Assembly (NCBI GenBank): GCA_020072815.1 | Contig: JAIQGE010000017.1 | Coordinates: 62,001 to 126,000 of the forward strand | Length of the DNA: 64,000 bases | From: Terriglobia bacterium | Lineage (GTDB): Bacteria > Acidobacteriota > Terriglobia > Terriglobales > Acidobacteriaceae | Direction: 5' to 3' | Shown: one piece after another, positions 8,830 through 20,288 of the stretch | Position numbering within the stretch: position 1 is the stretch's first letter | How the letters are laid out: every line of letters starts with the position of its first letter | Made by a program: the position numbers and the translations under genes | The notes under the pieces: generated by a model | Database searches by the model: none | What the model was told of the DNA's origin: nothing | The model's input: the letters and a program-made list of their open reading frames with translations, nothing else

Positions 8830-9903
8830 ATGAAAAGGCCTTCTCCATTCAGACCACAACTGCCAGGTGAGACCAGCCTGAGCGTTTTCGATTGCGAAAC
8901 ACGCACCGCCGCTGTACATCACTTCGCTCTGCGATTTCTAGCGGTAGTTTTTCTGCTTACGGCTCTGCCGGGTATCGCCCGGCCTCAGGCATCCTCCACT
9001 TCACAAAACCGCCCGGGCCAACAGCCTACGTTCCGATTGGAAACCGATCTGGTGGTCTTGCACGCGACGGTGCAGAACCAGAGAGGCGTTTTGGTCTCCG
9101 GGCTGGAGAAAAGCGATTTCCAGGTCTATGAGGACGGCGCTCTGCAGCAGATCAAACATTTCAGCCATGAAGATATCCCGGTCACCGTGGGCTTGGTGAT
9201 TGACAACAGCGGGAGCATGCGGCCCAAGCGCTCGCACGTGATCGCCGCTGCTCTGGCGTTTGCCCGTTCCAGCAACTCACAGGACCAGATGTTTGTGGTC
9301 AACTTCAACGAACGGGTTTCCTTTGGCCTGCCGGCGGCCATTCCGTTTACTGACCAGGTGCCCCAGTTAGAGCTTGCTCTGGCCAAGTTTGCCGCCGATG
9401 GCGAGACGGCGCTGTATGACGCCGTGGCAGTCGCGCTGGACCACCTCAACAAGGGCAATCGCGACAAGAAAGTGCTGGTAGTCATCAGCGACGGAGGCGA
9501 CAACGCCAGCAGGAACAACCTGGCCAAGGTGATCGCCATGGCGCGGCAGCCGGGGACCATCATCTACACCATCGGCCTTTTTGATGAAACCGATGAAGAC
9601 CGCAATCCCAAAGTGCTCAAGCAACTCGCCCACGAGACTGGCGGCGAGACGTTCTTGCCGACGGCCATCAAGGAAGTGGTACCCATCTGCGAGCGAATCG
9701 CCCGTGATATTCGCAACCAATACACCATCACCTACGTCCCGACCAACAAGAACCAGGACGGGGCCTATCGCGCCATTGAGGTCAAGGCCGCTGCGCATGG
9801 CCAGGGGGCTTTGCAGGTCCGCACCCGCGCCGGTTATTACGCACGCACTGGGGTGCAGTCGATGCCGCAGCCGGCGCCGCCGGAGAAAGGCGGCCGGCCA
9901 TGA
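8830..9903 (+). CDS. VWFA-related acidobacterial exported protein
   Basis: 357 residues. A long N-terminus precedes a signal-anchor-like hydrophobic stretch at about 36-52. A short strand-rich region follows (LVVLHATVQNQRGVLVSGL, ending KSDFQVYEDG), then a von Willebrand A domain with MIDAS motif DNSGS, a second acidic loop VISDGGDNAS and the conserved ending QYTITYVPTN...GYYAR. This is the family I know as the VWFA-related acidobacterial domain, whose function is unproven; metal-dependent protein binding is the usual expectation. Its stop overlaps the sortase start by 4 bases (ATGA), so the two are translationally coupled. The coupling suggests a role in the envelope process the sortase serves. 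Confidence 0.9.
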   Translation: MKRPSPFRPQLPGETSLSVFDCETRTAAVHHFALRFLAVVFLLTALPGIARPQASSTSQNRPGQQPTFRLETDLVVLHATVQNQRGVLVSGLEKSDFQVYEDGALQQIKHFSHEDIPVTVGLVIDNSGSMRPKRSHVIAAALAFARSSNSQDQMFVVNFNERVSFGLPAAIPFTDQVPQLELALAKFAADGETALYDAVAVALDHLNKGNRDKKVLVVISDGGDNASRNNLAKVIAMARQPGTIIYTIGLFDETDEDRNPKVLKQLAHETGGETFLPTAIKEVVPICERIARDIRNQYTITYVPTNKNQDGAYRAIEVKAAAHGQGALQVRTRAGYYARTGVQSMPQPAPPEKGGRP

Positions 9904-10589
9904 AACCCGGCGGCAACCCGCGGATGTTGCGCCAGAAAGATCGGCCCCGAAGAACACCAGCGCAGAGATGGCTCGATTGGCTTCAATACTTCTTCTTTGC
10001 CGTTGCGCTCCTCACGCTCTGTTACGTCGGGTTCACACTGCTCGACGCGAAACTCTATCAGGCCGACCAGAACCGGCAATTTGAACAAGCGAAGAATTCA
10101 GCGCCCGCGATACCTGACAGTGATCTTCTCTCCGAATCTCCTGCTCCCGTTGAGCCGCTGTCCGCGAGTCCTGCCACCACGGCAACCGCCCTCCGCGGAC
10201 CCCATGCGGTGGGACGCATCGAGATCCAGAGAATCGGCCTGGCCGCCATGATCATGGAAGGCACTGACGAGCGGACTTTGCGGCGGGCCGTCGGGCATTT
10301 TCCCGGCACGGCGCTCCCCGGACAGCGCGGGAACGTGGCCATCGCCGGACATCGCGACACTTTCTTCCGCGCCCTGCGCAACATCCGCAAGAACGACGAA
10401 ATCACCCTGGAGACGGCCACCGGGTCGTACCGCTATCAAGCTGACTCTACTGAAGTGGTCGAACCCCAGAACACTGAAGTGCTGGACAGCTCTGATGACT
10501 CGCGGCTGACGCTGGTGACTTGCTATCCGTTCTCGTATGTTGGCCCGGCGCCCAAGAGATTTGTTGTGCATGCGCACCGAGTGAGATGA
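9900..10589 (+). CDS. Class D sortase
   Basis: 229 residues. A basic N-terminus leads into one membrane helix at about 32-50 (YFFFAVALLTLCYVGFTLL), then a linker and the sortase beta barrel at about 95-229. The catalytic triad is visible: His151 in AGHRD, Cys208 in TLVTCYPF and Arg220 in PKRFVVHAHR. TLVTCYPF is diagnostic of class D. The enzyme cleaves an LPXT(A/G) signal between Thr and the next residue and transfers the protein to an amine acceptor. This is a diderm-type phylum, so the acceptor and the membrane leaflet are not obvious. The candidate substrate is the LPHTA protein at 8036-8689. Confidence 0.92.
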   Translation: MKPGGNPRMLRQKDRPRRTPAQRWLDWLQYFFFAVALLTLCYVGFTLLDAKLYQADQNRQFEQAKNSAPAIPDSDLLSESPAPVEPLSASPATTATALRGPHAVGRIEIQRIGLAAMIMEGTDERTLRRAVGHFPGTALPGQRGNVAIAGHRDTFFRALRNIRKNDEITLETATGSYRYQADSTEVVEPQNTEVLDSSDDSRLTLVTCYPFSYVGPAPKRFVVHAHRVR

Positions 10590-10930
10590 AGCATCGCCAG
10601 ACCAAAATGCAAGCCTAATAGCCTTGAGGTTTTGACGATACTCGTGGAGCACAGCCGCCCTCGGCTGTGCATTGTCTCTGCGACCTCTGCGTCCTCTGCG
10701 GTGAAATTCCAGGGCTTGGCTTTCAATTATAGGTACTACTCGATCCAAACGAGCCACGCCCGTCACATTATTCAGAAAACGTCCCGTCTGTCCCCGGTTT
10801 TCCTGTCCCCGGCTTTCCTGTCCCCGGCTTTCCCCCGGTTTTCCTTTCGCTGAAGCTGAAAAACCAACGGCCAGCTTCCCGCGAAAGGATGGGGCGCCGG
10901 CTTACAAACACAATTCCCGCACCTCTCCTC
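10590..10930. repeat. Intergenic spacer with 15-bp tandem repeat
   Basis: No gene is visible. TGTCCCCGG(T/C)TTTCC occurs three times head to tail at 10789-10833, with a degenerate part-copy to about 10844. The section at about 10675-10710 is a degenerate CTCTGCG-type string like those in other spacers of this window. The end lies downstream of the minus-strand 5'-nucleotidase-like gene. Confidence 0.7.
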
Positions 10931-13900
10931 TTACTTCGTCGCCGGCGGCGCATAGAACCATTGTTTCGTCCAGTCTCGTCCGTTGAACCAGTCGAAGCTC
11001 CACTGGGCTTTGATGAGGAGCTGGCTCTGGAACAGGAAATGGCCGTTCCTTCCGGGGACGGCTTTGTTGCGGTAAAGCAGCACGTCGTATTCCGGGCCGA
11101 TGGAAAGACTGGGGAAGATATCGATCTTCAACTGGTGCTGCGAGTAATCCTTCAGCAGGGTGGTGGCTGCGTTCTCGGTGCCATACCTCACCCAGAAGTA
11201 GTCCCCGCCATCGGTGAGCACATAGCTCAGGCGCTTGTGGAACGGAACAGTCATGTTGATCTTCCAGTATGCGCCGGTGTGGGCCTGGTTGCGGCGGTCG
11301 GTGAAGACCACCGACCGGGTGTTCAGCGCGGTGGCGTCGTTGCTGAGGGCGTTGGAGGCGCACGTGGAAAGCGACTGCGCGACATCGGAGGGGCACCGCA
11401 GCGGCACCGGATGGCCGTCGGTCAGGAAGTTAATGCCGGTCAGGGCCTTCAATTCGTAGCTCCATTCCGGGCCGAACTCAACCGAACTTACGCGCCGCTT
11501 CCAGCGATAGCCGGGACGAAACGCGACCGTATAGCTGCGGTCGAGGTGGATACGCAGCTGGTCCTTGATGTCACTGCCGTCTTCGCCCTTATGCGTAGTC
11601 TTGAGTTTAATGCTGGTAACGCTTTCCATCAGCGGTGTTTCGAAGTGCGTAGTCATCAGAAATTCATGGCGCTCGGGCTGACGCGGATTGAGCGTGTACG
11701 CGTAGCCGGTATCGAGAAAGCCGAGATTGGCCGCCTGCGTGACCTGGTCCAGATCGTCAGCCTGGCCTTTGTGTTGAAAGTTGAAGGTATAGCCGGGCGA
11801 GACAAAGAGCTGGTTTCTGCGCCAGTTGCGGCTCCAGGTGGCAGCCAGGTCGCTCGTCCACGCGGTGGAAGACACGGTGCTGGGTTGTGAATTCGCGAGA
11901 CCGCCGAAAAGAGACGTCACATCGAAATTGTTGCCGGTATGGGTCACACGTGTGAGACCGAGAGTCCACTTGGCCAGGTTGAAATCCCACAAGGGGCGGT
12001 TCCTGATCAACTGGCTCGCCGCGGTCTGAATGCTGACTTTCGGCGCGGTTCCCTGCGGCACATGGCCGCGACGGTGAAACACATTCCAGAGCTGTAACTG
12101 TCGGCCTGAGGTCCTGCCGACGCGCGGGTCATCCGGCAGCGCGGAGCTTGAATCGAAGTATTCTGCGGAGTTGAGTTCCCCCCCGCACTGGGCCCGGTTC
12201 GCGATCTTCTGGCAGACAATGCTGCTGATCGTCTCCAGCGATTCGCCCGCTTCCGCAGGCGTTTGTGGCGGACTCATTTGCGATGCCGCAAAATCGGGAT
12301 ACCCGGTATCACCCATGGCAATGAATTCACTGGTCGCGATGGAATAGAGCTTGTTCGGGTCAAGGGCCAGACCGTTGACCTTATACTCTTTGCGGTCAGA
12401 GTCGTAGTCGATGCCCAGCGTAATCAACTGGCGGTTGCGCTCGTCGGCCAGCGTCAGGGGCGAATCGTTTTCTGCCTGAAAGGCCTTCGACTGGTCCATG
12501 ACTTTCTTGATGGCGCTCCCGGGCATGTAGATCAGCTGCAGAAAATCGCCCTTCCACACGATGCGATCGAGAATCGACTGCGTGGATCTGTGAATCAGGG
12601 GCAGGCGGTCGACATAGTTAGGCAGATCGACGAAAATATCGCGTTTCTGCAGCATGGCGATGTCGGCCTCGGTCACGCCCTGAATGGCGCATAGCGTAAT
12701 GGTTTCGAGATAGTCCTGGCGTCGCTGCCGGTCGTCGACCCCAGACGGAGGCGTGACGTCCCTCGGCACGCACAAAGCATTGCTCCGGGGGTACAGTATC
12801 GTTGTGAACCATGACGCCTGCTGCAGCGGATCAATTCCGATCTCGGTATCGTAGCGCTGGTGAGCTGAGACCGTCTGCCATACCGTGGCGCCCACCGGGC
12901 CGGTGCGCGTAATCTGCAGTTCTCCTACATCGGTGACCCAGGAAGGCGACGACCCGTCTTTGCCGGCCACATAATGAGGATAGGGCACGGCCAGAAACTG
13001 GGGCGTGGATTTATCGAGTGGCGATGGCGGTGGCGGGTCGATTCTTCTTGATGTCCCCATCGGCGTGGACCAGTTGGTCTCGGCCCTGGCCAGCGTCGCA
13101 ATCTCGGAATCGGCGGCGCTCACTACGACAGTCACGTTGGAGGAGCGCCGCGCCAGAACCTGGGCCTGCTGCGGGCTCATCTGCGCCAGCAGCACTCGGA
13201 CGCCTTTGAAGGCCTGCCCATGCTCTTCGCTGTAGCGCCGGTCAAAATACGCCGACAACTGCTGCAGAGCTTCCGCAGGGTCCTTGAAAGCCACCTGCGT
13301 CTTGTAGTCCGAACTGTCGTTGCGCCATGCAAGATTCAGCAGGCCCACGGTATCGCTCAGATGCGGATCAACCACGCCAAACACCACCACATCATTGCTG
13401 TCGGGAACCGGGGGATTGCCCGCGATCAGCGCATACGGCTCAGGGTCGTGCTGCGGATGACCGCAGACGGCCGCGCCCCGGCACAGCGCCATGGGATTTC
13501 GTTCCAGGCAGCCGGGGTTGGCCGCCGGGCATTGCGCTCCGAGCGAAGACTGAAACAGCGGCAGATAAGTCGAGAAGCGTACGCAGAAAGGCGGGTTCCC
13601 CGCTCCGCTGTGCGAAAAACAGAGACGGTAGCGTTCCCCCGCCAGGAGAGTCGCCGAATGAGTCGCGTTCTGCCACGGGAACATCAGATTGAAGCTCAGA
13701 GCGTCACCGGCCACCGCATCAACGTTAAGAACCGTACATGCGGTGGTCTGAAACAGGGCGGGATCTTCGTCGTTATTGGCCGGGTTGTCGAAATCAGATT
13801 TGCTGTTGGCCCGCGGCACCTTGCAGATTCGCGGATTCAGTCCCTGCAGCGCCAGCTGCAACGCGGCCGCGAACGTGGCGGCATTCGTGCCCTTGACCTT

Positions 13901-14767
13901 CACCTTCACGCCCGTAAACCACGGATACACGCTGCCGCCATCCTTCACTCCTGAAAACTCAACGGTAACGCCGGCCGCCGAGGCGGCCGCTACAAGATCA
14001 GCCGCCACAGGGTACCCGGGGATAAACACTGGCGGTCGTTCCGTGTCAGACAGGGGATCGTGGTTTTTAGTCCACGAAGATTCAATCACCAGGTTCGCGC
14101 CCAGCATCTGCACCGTGGCCGTATGACGTGGGGCGGTCACCGCCGCCGGGATCGGGCTGGAAGCCAGCAGGCGTGCCATCTGGCGCAGCCGTTCCGGCCC
14201 GAAATAGAAATCGTGTCGCCCTGGAACAAGCGCGCTGTATCCTTTGGCAATAAAGAAGTTGGCGACATTGTCTTCGGGAATGCGACCCTGTCCGCGCCTT
14301 AACAGGACATCCAGGGCGCTGCCGGCCGTGACAGCCGCGTTCGGCACCCAATCACCCGGCCCTCCGTTGACCGACGGATTCCAGACATAAAGGTCTTTGC
14401 CGAGGTCCTGCGGATATGCCGCAAGCCTGGGCGGCAGACAGAATTCCCGCGCCGCCAGCTCCGGCGCGAAGTTGTCGCCGGTCCCGACGAGGATGGAAGG
14501 TAACGGGCTCGTGAGCGCAGGAAAAACCTGGGCCGAGATGCTCTGCGCCGAATGCTCACCCAGCGGATACAGCGCTTCATCCTGCGAGGTCGGGCACTCC
14601 CGGTCGTCAGGCGACTGCCAGTTCGTCATGCGGAAGTACCCCAACAGCCTGCCGGTGTAGAACACCTTCATGTTGACCGGATCCTGCGCCTGCGCTCTGG
14701 CGGCAACGCAGAAAAGGACAGCAAAGAAAACCGAAATTGTGACGCGTAGGAAGTTGAAACGCTGCAT
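10931..14767 (-). CDS. 5'-nucleotidase/UshA-like protein with C-terminal barrel-like region
   Basis: I choose the ATG at 14767 because GGAGG lies just upstream and it opens a signal peptide (FLRVTISVFFAVLFCVAARA). The product is about 1278 residues, roughly twice the length of UshA. An N-terminal metallophosphatase-like part contains VGTGDNFAPELA and ALVPGRHDFYFGPERLRQM, matching the positions of GNHEFD/FG motifs but with altered metal ligands. At about 745-860 there is a 5'-nucleotidase C-terminal domain (GVTEADIAMLQKRDIF, LDPNKLYSIATSEFIA). The last 400 residues have alternating polar/aromatic strands (DLAATWSRNWRRNQLFVSPG, GYAYTLNPRQPERHEFLMTT) typical of outer-membrane beta barrels. Surface exposure is inferred. 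Substrate and activity are uncertain because canonical metal-ligand motifs are not clearly preserved. Confidence 0.75.
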   Translation of the reverse strand: MQRFNFLRVTISVFFAVLFCVAARAQAQDPVNMKVFYTGRLLGYFRMTNWQSPDDRECPTSQDEALYPLGEHSAQSISAQVFPALTSPLPSILVGTGDNFAPELAAREFCLPPRLAAYPQDLGKDLYVWNPSVNGGPGDWVPNAAVTAGSALDVLLRRGQGRIPEDNVANFFIAKGYSALVPGRHDFYFGPERLRQMARLLASSPIPAAVTAPRHTATVQMLGANLVIESSWTKNHDPLSDTERPPVFIPGYPVAADLVAAASAAGVTVEFSGVKDGGSVYPWFTGVKVKVKGTNAATFAAALQLALQGLNPRICKVPRANSKSDFDNPANNDEDPALFQTTACTVLNVDAVAGDALSFNLMFPWQNATHSATLLAGERYRLCFSHSGAGNPPFCVRFSTYLPLFQSSLGAQCPAANPGCLERNPMALCRGAAVCGHPQHDPEPYALIAGNPPVPDSNDVVVFGVVDPHLSDTVGLLNLAWRNDSSDYKTQVAFKDPAEALQQLSAYFDRRYSEEHGQAFKGVRVLLAQMSPQQAQVLARRSSNVTVVVSAADSEIATLARAETNWSTPMGTSRRIDPPPPSPLDKSTPQFLAVPYPHYVAGKDGSSPSWVTDVGELQITRTGPVGATVWQTVSAHQRYDTEIGIDPLQQASWFTTILYPRSNALCVPRDVTPPSGVDDRQRRQDYLETITLCAIQGVTEADIAMLQKRDIFVDLPNYVDRLPLIHRSTQSILDRIVWKGDFLQLIYMPGSAIKKVMDQSKAFQAENDSPLTLADERNRQLITLGIDYDSDRKEYKVNGLALDPNKLYSIATSEFIAMGDTGYPDFAASQMSPPQTPAEAGESLETISSIVCQKIANRAQCGGELNSAEYFDSSSALPDDPRVGRTSGRQLQLWNVFHRRGHVPQGTAPKVSIQTAASQLIRNRPLWDFNLAKWTLGLTRVTHTGNNFDVTSLFGGLANSQPSTVSSTAWTSDLAATWSRNWRRNQLFVSPGYTFNFQHKGQADDLDQVTQAANLGFLDTGYAYTLNPRQPERHEFLMTTHFETPLMESVTSIKLKTTHKGEDGSDIKDQLRIHLDRSYTVAFRPGYRWKRRVSSVEFGPEWSYELKALTGINFLTDGHPVPLRCPSDVAQSLSTCASNALSNDATALNTRSVVFTDRRNQAHTGAYWKINMTVPFHKRLSYVLTDGGDYFWVRYGTENAATTLLKDYSQHQLKIDIFPSLSIGPEYDVLLYRNKAVPGRNGHFLFQSQLLIKAQWSFDWFNGRDWTKQWFYAPPATK

Positions 14768-15026
14768 CTGTGCCTCCACAGAATCGGACACGCCCTGGGA
14801 TAGGTGTGGCTCGGACATTGACTACTACAACGCTAAAGCCGGATAAAAGCCTTTCGCTGTATGGACTGCGAGCCGGAGAAAAACTCGCAAAAATTCCAAT
14901 TGAATGATAGGAGGAAGAGCCTCGATCCTGGGATGCGGCCTGGTTGCCCTGAATACTTGCGGGGAATCCTACACCAGATAGCGGTGGATGAGACGGGAAA
15001 AAGGGATCTGGTTGTAAATGGCCGGT

Positions 15027-16316
15027 CTAGTCCCTCACTGTCTCCGCGATCCACCCGCCGCCCACCACCAGATCATCTTGGTAGAACACCACCGCCTGTC
15101 CCGGAGTGATGGCCCTTTGCGGCTGATCGAAGGTGACCAGCACTTCGCCGTTGGGTGCCGGCTCGATAGTCGCCGGGGCAGGCTCATGGCGATGGCGAAT
15201 CTTCGCAGTCACGCGCAGTGGCGCGTGGGCTTGCACGCGCAATGGCGCGTCGGCCGAGACACCAACTCCCGCGCTGCCCTGCCGCCGAATCTCCTCACCC
15301 AGATCATCAAACGCAATCCAGTTCAAGTCGCGGGCGATCAGCCGGGTGTGCAGCAGATCGTCATTGCCACCCACGGTGACTTTGCCTTCGGCGCCGTTGA
15401 TGTTGATCACGTACAACGGCGATCCCGTGGCCACACCCAGTCCCTTGCGCTGGCCCACGGTGAAGTTGTGGACGCCGTCATGGCGGCCCAGCACCTTGCC
15501 GTCCGTGGTGACCAGGTCGCCGGAAGTGTCTGGCAGGCTCTCGCCCTGCTCGCCCAGGTAGGCGTCAATGAATCGCTTGTAATCCCCGCCGGGAACGAAG
15601 CAAATTTCCTGCGAATCCGGCTTCTCCGCCAGAGCAAGGCCGTGCTGGCGTGCCAGCTCGCGCACCTGCGGCTTGGTCATGTGGCCCAGGGGAAAGCGCG
15701 TGCGGCTGAGCTGCTCTTGCGTCAGGCCAAAGAGAAAATATGTCTGGTCCTTGGCCGGGTCAGCGGCCCGGCGCAGCAGCCAACGGTTGCGCGCGGAATC
15801 GAATTCGCAGCGCGCATAATGTCCTGTCGCCAGCAGGTCAGCGCCGATCTGCCGCGCGGTAAGCAGCAACTGATCGAACTTCAGATGGTTATTGCACAGG
15901 CTGCACGGGATGGGCGTACGTCCGGAGAGATACTCCTGGACGAATGGACGCACCACGTCGCGTTCAAAGCGCTCCTCATGGTTGACCACGTAATACGGAA
16001 TGTCCAGGTCCTGAGCGACGCGACGCGCGTCGTAAACGTCCTCAATCGAGCAACAGCGTCCCTGCACCTGCTCGGGCATGCCTTCGCGCCCGGCCAGGCG
16101 GCGCTGGTTCCAGAGCTGCATGGTCAGGCCGACCACGTTGTAGCCTTCGGCGCGCAGCATGGCCGCGACGGTGGACGAATCCACACCGCCGGACATTGCC
16201 ACGGCAACCGTCTCGGTTGCGGCCACTGCGACCGTGCCGGTCGCGGCTACGGCAACCGTCTCGGCAGCCGTGCTGGCCACGGGCATGGCCTCATCGGACA
16301 TGGGAAATCGGGACAT
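15027..16316 (-). CDS. mnmA: tRNA 2-thiouridylase MnmA with repeat-expanded N-terminus
   Basis: 429 residues; typical MnmA is about 360-380. The PP-loop motif AMSGGVDSS binds ATP. CSLCNNHLKFD holds the first catalytic Cys, TGHYARC the tRNA/ATP site, and the C-terminal barrel includes VGQRKGLGV. The enzyme thiolates U34 of Lys, Glu and Gln tRNAs using sulfur relayed from a cysteine desulfurase (one is encoded at 27412-28575). Oddly, the first beta strand ETVAVA is repeated three times in front of the PP-loop (ETVAVAATGTVAVAATETVA...), and a second in-frame repeat (APLRVQAHAPLRV) lies near residue 370. Both add length without disrupting motifs. Confidence 0.95.
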   Translation of the reverse strand: MSRFPMSDEAMPVASTAAETVAVAATGTVAVAATETVAVAMSGGVDSSTVAAMLRAEGYNVVGLTMQLWNQRRLAGREGMPEQVQGRCCSIEDVYDARRVAQDLDIPYYVVNHEERFERDVVRPFVQEYLSGRTPIPCSLCNNHLKFDQLLLTARQIGADLLATGHYARCEFDSARNRWLLRRAADPAKDQTYFLFGLTQEQLSRTRFPLGHMTKPQVRELARQHGLALAEKPDSQEICFVPGGDYKRFIDAYLGEQGESLPDTSGDLVTTDGKVLGRHDGVHNFTVGQRKGLGVATGSPLYVININGAEGKVTVGGNDDLLHTRLIARDLNWIAFDDLGEEIRRQGSAGVGVSADAPLRVQAHAPLRVTAKIRHRHEPAPATIEPAPNGEVLVTFDQPQRAITPGQAVVFYQDDLVVGGGWIAETVRD

Positions 16317-16479
16317 TGCAATTGGATGCTCTCATCCGCAGAGAGTCTTCATCCATTATAGAGAACCACCCCCCTGTCTGGCTTTGCCGGCAAAAAGGCC
16401 TGGTTGTCTGATCCAGGCGGCTTCGGCAAGATTTAGCATTTTCTTATGATTTGGCTTCAATACTGGTACTTTCGGGCTG

Positions 16480-16507
16480 TTGCCAGAGCTTTCAAATGGC
16501 ATACAAT
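16480..16507 (+). promoter_or_regulatory. Sigma-70-like promoter for the hybrid kinase
   Basis: TTGCCA at 16480-16485 and TACAAT at 16502-16507, separated by 16 bases, each one mismatch from consensus. The start codon at 16573 lies about 60 bases beyond the expected transcription start. Confidence 0.55.
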
Positions 16508-16572
16508 CTTGCCCACTAGAAGGAGCTGTCCCAGGCACATTGCGAGAGAGCAAAGCAGTACGAGGGGAACCA

Positions 16573-19434
<2,862 letters not shown>

Positions 19435-19496
19435 ACTTCACGCCGGCGACGAACGGCGCATCAATCCGCAACGAAATACGCCCAGCATCAACCACG

Positions 19497-20288
19497 TCAG
19501 CGTTTCGCGGTCCGGCGCAGCACTTCCAGGATTCCCGTCAGCAGCATGGCCGGAGTGGGCGGACAGCCGGGAATGTATGCGTCCACGCGCAGCAGTTTGT
19601 CGAGCGGACCGGAGACCGCATGGCTGGTGGCGAAGATTCCTCCGCTGCATCCGCATGCGCCTACCGCCACCACCAATTTGGGCGCGGGCGTGGCTTCATA
19701 TGTCTTTTTCACCGCCACCGCCATGTTGCGCGTGACCGGCCCGGTGACCAGCAGCATGTCCGCGTGTTTGGGCGACGCGACAAAATGAATGCCAAACCGC
19801 TCCAGGTCGTAGTAGGGGTTGGTCAGCGCCGCGATCTCCGCCTCGCATCCGTTGCACGAACCCGCATCCAGCTCGCGGACATTCAGCGCGCGGCCCAGCA
19901 TCTGGAAAATCTCCTGCCGAACTTCCGGCGCGCTGGGACGAACTTCCACCTCAGCGCCGCGCTCGCAATCGAAATAGCGGAGCAATTCCTGTCGCGATAC
20001 GCCGCAACCAGCAACGCGCTCCGCCTGCGAAAACGCCGCATGCTCAAAGCAGCGTCCGCAGCCAATGCATTTTCCGTAATCCAAACAGAGCAGTTCTTTG
20101 TCTTGCGGCTTGGCCATGGCCAGCGCCGCCGTCGGACAAACCTCGCCCACCTGCTTGGCCATCTCCGGGGTGAGCTTGGCGGCATTGACCTGAGGCATGC
20201 GGCCGCCTTCCGCGCGGCCCAGCAGCTCTTCCACCGTCACCAGACGGTTGGGAGCTTTCAAACTGCGGTGGATCACATCGAAGATCAT
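19497..20288 (-). CDS. Ehr-type complex small subunit (HyfI/NuoB-like) with N-terminal ferredoxin-like region
   Basis: 263 residues. The N-terminal 110 residues hold EVCPTAAL and CIGCGRC, enough ligands for one [4Fe-4S] cluster, as in NuoI/HyfH-type ferredoxins but short. The C-terminal part is the NuoB/hydrogenase small-subunit core, with proximal-cluster Cys residues in SCNGCEAEI, GACGCSGG and PGCPP. It passes electrons between a soluble donor or acceptor and the large subunit at the membrane. The fusion of ferredoxin and NuoB-like parts is unusual for complex I. It is the last gene of the operon; its ATG overlaps the stop of the large-subunit gene (ATGA). Confidence 0.88.
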   Translation of the reverse strand: MIFDVIHRSLKAPNRLVTVEELLGRAEGGRMPQVNAAKLTPEMAKQVGEVCPTAALAMAKPQDKELLCLDYGKCIGCGRCFEHAAFSQAERVAGCGVSRQELLRYFDCERGAEVEVRPSAPEVRQEIFQMLGRALNVRELDAGSCNGCEAEIAALTNPYYDLERFGIHFVASPKHADMLLVTGPVTRNMAVAVKKTYEATPAPKLVVAVGACGCSGGIFATSHAVSGPLDKLLRVDAYIPGCPPTPAMLLTGILEVLRRTAKR

